From an uncultured Clostridia bacterium (lineage in GTDB: Bacteria; Bacillota; Clostridia; Oscillospirales; Acutalibacteraceae), in the NCBI GenBank assembly GCA_947626485.1, contig CANQSG010000033.1:1-14773 (forward strand): a stretch of DNA of 14,773 nt. Direction: 5' to 3'. Each line of letters starts with the position of its first letter. Position 1 is the stretch's first letter. This document shows positions 1 to 6,735 of this stretch, piece by piece. The translations under genes were made by a program, and so were the position numbers. The notes beneath the pieces were generated by a model. It was given only the letters and a program-made list of their open reading frames with translations, had not been told where the DNA came from and made no database searches.

Positions 1-1
1 C

Positions 2-3000
2 GCGATGAACGCCATCTCCGCCGACGACGAGACGATCACCGTCTGGGGCGAAATCTGCTCGGTCGAGCGCACGCCGACCCGCAACGGGGACAAGCACCGC
101 ATCAATTTCATCTTCACCGACCGCACGAACTCGATCATGGCGAAGTTTTACGTCAAAAACGAGCTGCTCGACAGCCTCGCCCCCCTCGAACCCGGCGCCT
201 GTGTGCTGGCGAAGGGGAAGTATACCTATGACACCTGGGAGAAGGACAACTGCCTCGAGCCCCGGCACATCGCCCTGCTCGACCGCTACGTCGAGACCGA
301 CGACGCGCCCGAGACCCGCATCGAGCTGCACGCTCACACCAACATGTCCGCCATGGACGCCATCATCCCGGTATCCGCCCTGATTCAAAAGGCCTTCAAA
401 TGGGGGCACAAGGCCATCGCCGTCACCGACCACGGCGTCGTGCAGGCCTATCCGGAGGCCATGAACGCCCTCGATAAAATTCGCAAGGACGGCGGGGAAT
501 TCAAGGTGCTGTACGGCGTCGAAGCCTATTACGTCGACACCGAGGCCGAATCCATCGCCGAGCTGGGCGACGCGGTCGCCGACCTGCGCCGTTATCACCA
601 GATCATCCTCGTGCAGAACGGCGTGGGGCTCAAAAATCTTTATCGGCTGATCTCCGACTCCCACCTCAACAACTTTTATAAGCGCCCCCTCGTCCTCAAA
701 AAGCGGCTGGCGCAGTTCCGCGAGGGGCTGCTGCTCGGCAGCGCCTGCGAGCAGGGGCAGGTCTTCGACGCCGTGCTGCGGAAAAAGAGCCACGAAGAAC
801 AGCTGGAAATTGCCCGCATGTACGATTATCTCGAGATCCAGCCCACCGGCAACAACGCCTTCATGCTGCGCCGCGCCGACGAGCACGAGATCGACAAAAA
901 GACCGGCGCGGAGAAGGAAAACCCCTATCGCGACCTGCATTCCGAAGCCGATTTGCAGGACCTCAACCGGCAAATCCTCGCGCTGGGCGACGAGCTCGGC
1001 ATTCCCGTCGTCGCGACGGGCGACGTCCATTTCCTCAACCGCGAGGACGCCCTGCTGCGCAAGATTTTGCAGGCGGGGCAGGGGTATACCGACGTCGAAA
1101 ATCAGGCGCCGCTCTACCTCAAAACCACGGCGGAAATGCTCTCCGATTTCGCCTACCTCGGCGACCGCGCCAAGGAGGTCGTCGTCGACAACCCCGCGAA
1201 GATCGCCGCCATGATCGACGGTGACATCCGCCCCATTCCGAAGGGCAACTTCCCGCCCGCGATCGAGGGCGCCGAGCAAATTCTGACCGACGTCACCATG
1301 CGCCGCGCCCACGAGCTCTACGGCGACGAGCTGCCCGCCCTGATTCAGGCGCGGCTCGACCGCGAGCTCGATTCCATCATTCGGCACGGCTACGCCGTCA
1401 TGTACGTCACGGCGCAAAAGCTCGTCGCGAATTCCGAGGAGCACGGCTATCTCGTCGGCTCGCGTGGGTCGGTCGGCTCCTCCTTCGTCGCGACGATGGC
1501 GGGCATCTCGGAGGTCAACCCCCTCGTCCCGCACTATATCTGCCCGAAATGCCGCTATTTCGAGCCGATCGAGGACGGTTCGGTCGGTTCCGGCTTCGAT
1601 CTGCCGGAAAAGGACTGCCCCGTCTGCGGCACGCCGCTCGGCCGCGATGGCCACAACATCCCGTTCGAGACCTTCCTCGGCTTCGACGGCGACAAAGTCC
1701 CCGATATCGACCTCAATTTCTCCAACGAATACCAGCCCTACGCCCACAAGTTCACCGAAGAGCTGTTCGGCTCCGAAAACGTCTTCAAGGCGGGCACGAT
1801 TCTGACCGTCGCCGACAAAACGGCTTATGGTTATGTGAAAAAATACGCCGAGGAGCGCGGCCTTTTCTTCAGCAAGGCGGAGGAAAACCGGCTGGCGGCG
1901 GCGGTCGAGGCGGCGCAGATCAAGCGCACGACCGGCCAGCACCCGGGCGGCATGGTCGTCGTCCCGCAGGGGCGGGAAATTTACGATTTCTGCCCGGTGC
2001 AGCACCCCGCCAACAAGGTCGATTCCGATTCGATCACGACCCATTTCGAATTCAGCGCTATCCACGACACGATTTTAAAGCTGGACGAGCTCGGCCACGT
2101 CGTGCCGACCATCTATAAATACCTCGAGGAATTCACCGGTATCCCGGTCACGAGCGTTTCGATGAGCGACAAAAAGGTCATGAGCCTGTTCGAGTCGACC
2201 GCGGCGCTCGGCATCGACCCCGACCCCGAGACCGAGCTGACGAACGGCACCTTCACGCTGCCCGAATTCGGCACCCGGCTGGCGAAGGACATGCTGCGCG
2301 ACGCCAAGCCCAAGACCTTCGCCGACCTGCTGCAAATTTCCGGCCTGTCCCACGGCACCGACGTCTGGGTCGGCAACGCGCAGGACCTCATCCGCAACGG
2401 CATCTGCACGATCTCCGAGGTCATCGGTACCCGCGACAACATCATGGTCTACCTGATGCAGAAGGGGCTCGAGCCGAAAATGGCGTTCAAGATCATGGAG
2501 ATCGTCCGCAAGGGCAACGCCAAAAAGCTGCTGACCGAGGAGCACATCGCCGCCATGCGGGAGCACGATGTGCCGGAATGGTACATCGATTCCTGCCTGA
2601 AAATCAAATATATGTTCCCCAAGGCGCACGCCGCCGCCTACGTCATTTCGGCGCTGCGGCTCGGCTGGTATAAGGTCTATCACCCCGTCGCCTTTTACTG
2701 CGCTTACCTGACCGCCCGCTTTGAGGACGTCGACGTGACGACCGTCCTCGCCGGGCGCGACGCCGTCCGCCGCAAAATTCTCGAGATCAGAGCCAAGGGG
2801 CGCGACGCCGCCAAGAAGGAGACCGACGTGCTCGAAAAGCTGCTGATCTTCAACGAGATGCTCGCGCGCGGCATCCGCGTTTTGCCCATCGACCTCAAAA
2901 AATCCCACAGCCGCAAGTTCCTGCCCGAGGACGGCGCCGTCCGCCTGCCGTTTCTGGCGCTCGGCGGCATCGGCGAAAAGGCTGCCGACGCGCTGTATGA

Positions 3001-3139
3001 GACGGCGCAGAAGGGGGAATTCATCTCCAAAGAGGAATTCTGCGCGGCGTCCGGCGCCTCCAAGACCGTTATCGAGATGTTATCCGACCTCGGCGCCCTC
3101 GCCGACCTGCCCGACACGAACCAGATGACGCTGTTTTAA
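2..3139 (+). CDS. polC: DNA polymerase III PolC-type alpha subunit (5' end outside the window), no internal exonuclease domain
   Basis: Replicative DNA polymerase of Firmicutes. The frame is open to the window edge and the visible protein begins at the OB fold, so roughly 200 N-terminal residues are probably missing. The ATG at 5 is unlikely to be the true start. Numbering from that ATG: OB fold about 11-95; PHP domain in two halves (about 105-178 and 196-345); a VGSRGSVGSS motif near 484; a four-Cys zinc module (C513, C516, C538, C541); palm aspartates D567 and D569 (PDIDLNF) and probably D694; RTTGQHPGG near 641; fingers and FPKAHAAAY near 871. The protein ends in NQMTLF, which fits a beta-clamp-binding peptide. 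The PHP metal ligands H109, H111, D118, H143, E173, H198, C248, D340 and H342 all look present. Oddity: B. subtilis PolC has a DEDD exonuclease of about 190 residues inside PHP, whereas here E173 and H198 are only 25 residues apart. Identification is very secure. Confidence 0.97.
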   Translation, partial: AMNAISADDETITVWGEICSVERTPTRNGDKHRINFIFTDRTNSIMAKFYVKNELLDSLAPLEPGACVLAKGKYTYDTWEKDNCLEPRHIALLDRYVETDDAPETRIELHAHTNMSAMDAIIPVSALIQKAFKWGHKAIAVTDHGVVQAYPEAMNALDKIRKDGGEFKVLYGVEAYYVDTEAESIAELGDAVADLRRYHQIILVQNGVGLKNLYRLISDSHLNNFYKRPLVLKKRLAQFREGLLLGSACEQGQVFDAVLRKKSHEEQLEIARMYDYLEIQPTGNNAFMLRRADEHEIDKKTGAEKENPYRDLHSEADLQDLNRQILALGDELGIPVVATGDVHFLNREDALLRKILQAGQGYTDVENQAPLYLKTTAEMLSDFAYLGDRAKEVVVDNPAKIAAMIDGDIRPIPKGNFPPAIEGAEQILTDVTMRRAHELYGDELPALIQARLDRELDSIIRHGYAVMYVTAQKLVANSEEHGYLVGSRGSVGSSFVATMAGISEVNPLVPHYICPKCRYFEPIEDGSVGSGFDLPEKDCPVCGTPLGRDGHNIPFETFLGFDGDKVPDIDLNFSNEYQPYAHKFTEELFGSENVFKAGTILTVADKTAYGYVKKYAEERGLFFSKAEENRLAAAVEAAQIKRTTGQHPGGMVVVPQGREIYDFCPVQHPANKVDSDSITTHFEFSAIHDTILKLDELGHVVPTIYKYLEEFTGIPVTSVSMSDKKVMSLFESTAALGIDPDPETELTNGTFTLPEFGTRLAKDMLRDAKPKTFADLLQISGLSHGTDVWVGNAQDLIRNGICTISEVIGTRDNIMVYLMQKGLEPKMAFKIMEIVRKGNAKKLLTEEHIAAMREHDVPEWYIDSCLKIKYMFPKAHAAAYVISALRLGWYKVYHPVAFYCAYLTARFEDVDVTTVLAGRDAVRRKILEIRAKGRDAAKKETDVLEKLLIFNEMLARGIRVLPIDLKKSHSRKFLPEDGAVRLPFLALGGIGEKAADALYETAQKGEFISKEEFCAASGASKTVIEMLSDLGALADLPDTNQMTLF

Positions 3140-3172
3140 CTCCTTTCCGCCGCAATTTTCACCCTTCGCCCG

Positions 3173-3213
3173 CAGCCGCACAGCCGGATTTTTCCGGTTT
3201 TGCGGCTGTTTTT
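3173..3213 (+). terminator. Intrinsic terminator of polC
   Basis: An 8-bp outer stem (3173-3180 with 3201-3208) and a 5-bp inner stem (3184-3188 with 3193-3197) enclose a TTTT loop. They are separated by a small internal loop and followed at once by TTTTT at 3209-3213. The hairpin starts 33 bases after the polC stop codon. Confidence 0.9.
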
Positions 3214-3278
3214 AACAAAAAGGAAAGTCTAAATTTTTATTTTATAGGCAAAACGACAAACTTCCGGAAAACCGCGCG

Positions 3279-3348
3279 AAAAAGGTTGCAAATTTGTAAT
3301 AAGTTGTTATAATAAGATTACAACTTGTTACAAACGCGTAACCTTTTT
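3279..3348. repeat. 70-bp imperfect palindrome spanning the promoter of the M23 gene
   Basis: Two 29-base arms (3279-3307 and 3320-3348) flank a 12-base loop. Twenty-four of 29 positions pair by Watson-Crick rules, two more could be G-U pairs in RNA, and three adjacent positions mismatch. The ends are AAAAAGGTT and AACCTTTTT, and more T-rich sequence follows to 3355. The -35 element lies in the left arm and the -10 in the loop. Each arm carries two TGTWAY hexamers in direct repeat (3295-3300 and 3305-3310 on +; 3317-3322 and 3327-3332 on -). It could be an operator, a second terminator or a small palindromic element; the sequence alone does not decide. Confidence 0.8.
3286..3313 (+). promoter_or_regulatory. 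Sigma-A-type promoter of the M23 peptidase gene
   Basis: TTGCAA at 3286-3291 and a perfect TATAAT at 3308-3313 are separated by 16 bases. The expected start of transcription near 3320 gives a leader of about 60 bases to the TTG start at 3379. The region 3214-3378 is strongly AT-rich compared with the genes and holds no credible ORF. Confidence 0.75.
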
Positions 3349-3378
3349 ATTTTTTAAAAGAGAAAGCAGGTTTTTTGC

Positions 3379-4593
3379 TTGGTCGTTTGGTCTCGAATCT
3401 GGAACACCTTCCGCGCCATGGCGAAGCCGGTGCGCTGGATCTTCGCCGCCGCGCTGGCGGCCTTTGCGCTCTGCCTCGGCTGCCTCTTCGCCGGCGTCAC
3501 CACCGGCTACCGCGTCCGCTACGGCGACGCCTGGATCGGCACCGTTCGCTCGAAAACCGTCTTTGATGACGCGAAGGCCTCCGCCGCCAAATGCCTGACG
3601 GAATCCGACGCCGCCACGTGTCTGTGCGAGCCCGCCTACGAGCCGGTGCTCACCCGCGCCAACGCCTTCACCCCGACCGCCGCGCTGACGACCTCCATCC
3701 TTGAAAACACCGACGATATCACCCTCGCCTCCGCCGTCCTCGTCGACGGGGAGCGCGTCGCCGTCGTCCCCGAAAGCGCGCGCTTTTCCGCGTACGAATC
3801 CGCGGCGCTCGACCGTTATAAAACCGGCGCGGCGGGGGAGACCGTCACCCTGCTCTCCAAAGTCGAATTTTCCGCGGGATATTATCCCGTTTCCGCCCTG
3901 TCGGACGACGCTTCTCTGCAAAAGGCCGCCGACGCCCTGCGGGTGCAGACCGTCCGCACCGAAACCACCGAGACCGAAGTCGCCTTTCAAAAGGTGACCC
4001 AGACGACCGCCGCGCAGACAGTGGGCTATTCGAAGGTCATCACCGCCGGCAAAAACGGCGTCTCTCGCACGACGGTGCAGGTCACCTGCGTCAACGGCAA
4101 GGAGACGGGGCGCAAAACAGTGCAGACCGAAGTCGTACAGGCGCCGGTCGATCAGGTGACCCTCGTCGGCACCAAAGTCGTCCCCAAGGTCGTCCCGGCG
4201 ACGCAGGTTGCGGCGTCCGGCTTTATCTGGCCGGTGCAGCGCGTGGCGCGCATGCAGATCAGCTCCTATTTCGGCGACGGCAGAGGCCATAAGGGCATCG
4301 ACATCGCGGCGCCCGCCAACACCGAAATTTACGCCGTCAAGGCCGGCACCGTCGTCACCGCGACCTTCAGCCGCAGCTACGGCAACTATATCGTCATCGA
4401 CCACGGCAACGGCGTGCAGACCCTCTACGCCCACGCGAACCGCCTGCTCGTCAGCGCGGGGCAGACCGTGCAGGCGGGGCAGAACATCGCCCTCGTCGGC
4501 CGCACCGGCTACGCCGACGGCAACCACCTGCACATCGAGGTGCACATCAACGGCACCGCCGTCAACCCCGCCCCGTATCTCGGCCTTTCCTGA
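3379..4593 (+). CDS. Membrane-anchored G5-domain M23 family metallopeptidase (peptidoglycan endopeptidase)
   Basis: 404-residue protein predicted to cut peptidoglycan cross-links outside the membrane. One hydrophobic segment (about 19-41) follows a basic start and should be an uncleaved anchor or signal sequence. An unassigned region (about 44-190) leads to a G5-type domain (about 193-267, with GKNG and VNGKE turns and a closing VGTK). A LytM/M23 domain follows from about 280. Its zinc and catalytic residues are visible: H304 and D308 (GHKGID), H352 (YAH) and HLH at 383-385. I chose TTG 3379 because AAAGCAGG at 3363-3370 lies eight bases upstream. ATG 3418 would have no Shine-Dalgarno site, though it would leave the anchor intact. 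The gene is monocistronic, with its own promoter and terminator. Three Cys residues (72, 81, 83) lie in the presumed external region. Family assignment is secure; the specific bond and cellular role are not known. Confidence 0.93.
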   Translation: MVVWSRIWNTFRAMAKPVRWIFAAALAAFALCLGCLFAGVTTGYRVRYGDAWIGTVRSKTVFDDAKASAAKCLTESDAATCLCEPAYEPVLTRANAFTPTAALTTSILENTDDITLASAVLVDGERVAVVPESARFSAYESAALDRYKTGAAGETVTLLSKVEFSAGYYPVSALSDDASLQKAADALRVQTVRTETTETEVAFQKVTQTTAAQTVGYSKVITAGKNGVSRTTVQVTCVNGKETGRKTVQTEVVQAPVDQVTLVGTKVVPKVVPATQVAASGFIWPVQRVARMQISSYFGDGRGHKGIDIAAPANTEIYAVKAGTVVTATFSRSYGNYIVIDHGNGVQTLYAHANRLLVSAGQTVQAGQNIALVGRTGYADGNHLHIEVHINGTAVNPAPYLGLS

Positions 4594-4612
4594 CCCGTTC
4601 CCCCAAATTCCA

Positions 4613-4643
4613 GCGGCACGCAAAAAACGTGCCGCATTTTTTT
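4613..4643 (+). terminator. Intrinsic terminator of the M23 gene
   Basis: A perfect 8-bp stem (GCGGCACG at 4613-4620 with CGTGCCGC at 4628-4635) encloses an A-rich 7-base loop. One base later comes a run of seven T at 4637-4643. It begins 19 bases after the stop codon. Confidence 0.93.
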
Positions 4644-4655
4644 GCGCCGGTATGA

Positions 4656-4684
4656 TTGACGAAATACAACATATAGTATATAAT
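4656..4684 (+). promoter_or_regulatory. Sigma-A promoter of the topoisomerase operon
   Basis: TTGACG at 4656-4661 and TATAAT at 4679-4684 are separated by the optimal 17 bases. The promoter starts 12 bases after the preceding terminator and lies about 40 bases upstream of the first gene. I see no operator-like dyad here, so strong constitutive expression is likely. Confidence 0.9.
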
Positions 4685-4724
4685 AAAAGGGTATGACAGA
4701 ACGAAATCAGAGGGAGATGGCCAG

Positions 4725-6710
4725 ATGGCAAAGAAAACGGTCGCCTATACGAACGAAAGCATCACAAAATTAGAGGGGCCCGATCGGGTGCGAAAGCGCC
4801 CGGGCGTCATCTTCGGGTCGGACGGGCTGGATGGCTGCGAGCATTCGGTCTTTGAGATCATCTCCAATTCGATCGACGAGGCGCGCGAGGGCTACGGCAA
4901 GCAGATCATCGTGACCCGCTACCGCGACCATTCCGTCGAGGTGCAGGACTTCGGCCGCGGGGCGCCGGTCGACTTCAACAAGAACGAGAACTGCTACAAC
5001 TGGGAGCTGCTCTACTGCGAGCTTTACGCCGGCGGCAAGTACAACACCAACGACGGCGGGAATTACGAATTTTCGGTCGGGCTCAACGGCCTCGGCCTTT
5101 GTTCGACGCAGTATTCCTCCGAATATATGGACGTCGAGATCCGGCGCGACGGGTTTCAATACAACCTGCATTTTGAAAAGGGCTACAACGTCGGCGGGCT
5201 GCAAAAGAAGCCGTACAGCGGCCGCGCCACCGGCACACGGACGCGCTGGAAGCCCGACCTCGACGTCTTTACCGACATCGACATCCCGACGGAATATTAC
5301 CTCGACGTCATCCGCCGGCAGGCCATCGTCAACGACGGGCTGCAATTCCTCTTCCGCGATCAGCAGCCCGACGGCAGCTTTGCCGAGCAGACCTTCGTCT
5401 ACGAAAACGGCATTCGGGATTACGTCGAAGAGTTCGTCGGGGAAGAGGGGCTGACGACCGTCCAGTTCTGGCAGACCGAGCGCCGCGGCCGCGACCGGGA
5501 GGACAAGCCCGAATACCGCGTCAAGATCAACGCCGCCCTCTGCTTTTCCAACCGCAAACAGCTTAAAGAATATTACCACAATTCGAGCTGGCTCGAACAC
5601 GGCGGCGCGCCCGAGCGGGCGACGCGCACCGCCCTCGTCGCCCAGATCGACGCCTATTTAAAGCAAAACGGCAAATACCAGAAAAACGAGAGCAAGATTT
5701 CCTTCTCCGACGTGGAGGAGTGCCTGATCCTCGTCCTCTCGTCCTTCTCGACCCAGACCTCCTACGAAAACCAGACCAAAAAAGCCATCACCAACCGCTT
5801 TATCTACGAGGCGATGTCCGACTTCCTGCGCCACCAGCTCGAGGTCTATTTCATCGAGAACCACGCCGAGGCGGAAAAGATCGCCGAGCAGGTGCTCATC
5901 AACAAGCGCAGCCGCGAACGCTCCGAGCGGGAGCGCATCAATTTGAAGCGCACGCTGCAAACCGGCAGCGACCTCGCCAGCCGGGTGCCGAAGTTCGTCG
6001 ATTGCCGCAGCCGCGACACTGCGCTGCGCGAGCTCTTTATCGTCGAGGGCGATTCGGCGCTCGGCTCCTGCAAAATGGCGCGCGACTCGGAATTTCAGGC
6101 CATCATCCCGGTGCGCGGCAAGATCCTCAACTGCCTGAAGGCGGAATACGACAAGATCTTCAAAAGCGAGATCATCACGAATTTAATTAAAGTTCTCGGC
6201 TGCGGCGTCGAGGTCAAGACCAAGGCAAACAAGGATTTGTCGAACTTCGACCTCGACAACCTGCGCTGGAACAAGGTCATTATCTGCACCGATGCGGATT
6301 ACGACGGCTTCCAAATCCGCACCCTGATCCTCACGATGATCTACCGCCTGATGCCGACCCTCATCGAGGCGGGACGGGTCTACATCGCCGAGACCCCGCT
6401 CTATGAGATCACGACGAAGGACATGACCTATTTCGCCTATGACGAGAAGGAAAAGGCCGACATCCTCGAAAAGATCGGCGACGGGAAATACAGCATGCAG
6501 CGCTCGAAGGGGCTCGGCGAGAACCAGCCCGACATGATGAACCTCACGACGATGAACCCCGCGACCCGCCGGCTTGTGCGGGTTTTGCCCGACGACGCCG
6601 AGCGGACGAGCGTGATGTTCGACCTGCTGCTCGGCAACAACCTCGAGGGGCGCAAGAACTTCATCGCCGAAAACGGCTACCTCTATTTAGACGACGCCGA
6701 CATCAGCTGA
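4725..6710 (+). CDS. Divergent type IIA topoisomerase subunit B (GyrB/ParE-like ATPase and toprim subunit)
   Basis: ATP-hydrolysing subunit of a type IIA topoisomerase that acts with the next gene product to pass one DNA duplex through another. It has 661 residues, in the family range. The GHKL ATPase comes first: KRPGVIFGS at 24-32 (usually KRPGMYIGS), E44 and N48 (FEIISNSIDEA), D75 in QDFGRG (usually DNGRG or DDGRG), and the lid GLNGLG at 119-124. The transducer follows, with QTK at 350-352. The toprim domain has E441 (VEGDSA) and D523, D525 and D527 (DADYDG), and ends with QRSKGLGE at 592-599. Catalytic residues are thus intact, but many flanking positions differ from canonical GyrB and ParE. 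The start is set by AGAGGGAG at 4709-4716, eight bases before ATG. I recall similar divergent pairs in Clostridia annotated as topoisomerase IV. That role is plausible here but not proven. Confidence 0.92.
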   Translation: MAKKTVAYTNESITKLEGPDRVRKRPGVIFGSDGLDGCEHSVFEIISNSIDEAREGYGKQIIVTRYRDHSVEVQDFGRGAPVDFNKNENCYNWELLYCELYAGGKYNTNDGGNYEFSVGLNGLGLCSTQYSSEYMDVEIRRDGFQYNLHFEKGYNVGGLQKKPYSGRATGTRTRWKPDLDVFTDIDIPTEYYLDVIRRQAIVNDGLQFLFRDQQPDGSFAEQTFVYENGIRDYVEEFVGEEGLTTVQFWQTERRGRDREDKPEYRVKINAALCFSNRKQLKEYYHNSSWLEHGGAPERATRTALVAQIDAYLKQNGKYQKNESKISFSDVEECLILVLSSFSTQTSYENQTKKAITNRFIYEAMSDFLRHQLEVYFIENHAEAEKIAEQVLINKRSRERSERERINLKRTLQTGSDLASRVPKFVDCRSRDTALRELFIVEGDSALGSCKMARDSEFQAIIPVRGKILNCLKAEYDKIFKSEIITNLIKVLGCGVEVKTKANKDLSNFDLDNLRWNKVIICTDADYDGFQIRTLILTMIYRLMPTLIEAGRVYIAETPLYEITTKDMTYFAYDEKEKADILEKIGDGKYSMQRSKGLGENQPDMMNLTTMNPATRRLVRVLPDDAERTSVMFDLLLGNNLEGRKNFIAENGYLYLDDADIS

Positions 6711-6735
6711 TCGGCAGCAAGGGAGAAACGGAATT

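Noticed and set aside
5..7. ATG at base 5 as the true start of polC
   Set aside because: The visible protein starts at the OB fold and lacks the N-terminal domain of PolC, and the frame is open upstream to the window edge.
2075..2908. Minus-strand open frame (277 codons) inside polC
   Set aside because: Shadow of conserved polC coding sequence, with no ribosome-binding site or family motif.
3451..3500. Lipobox in the N terminus of the M23 protein
   Set aside because: The sequence before Cys35 is C-L-G, not the usual Leu-x-Gly/Ala pattern, so an ordinary membrane anchor fits better.
3328..4731. Long minus-strand open frame (467 codons) opposite the M23 gene
   Set aside because: It runs through both terminators and two promoters, has Gly/Arg/Asp-rich composition and no recognisable domain; the + strand gene carries clear catalytic motifs.
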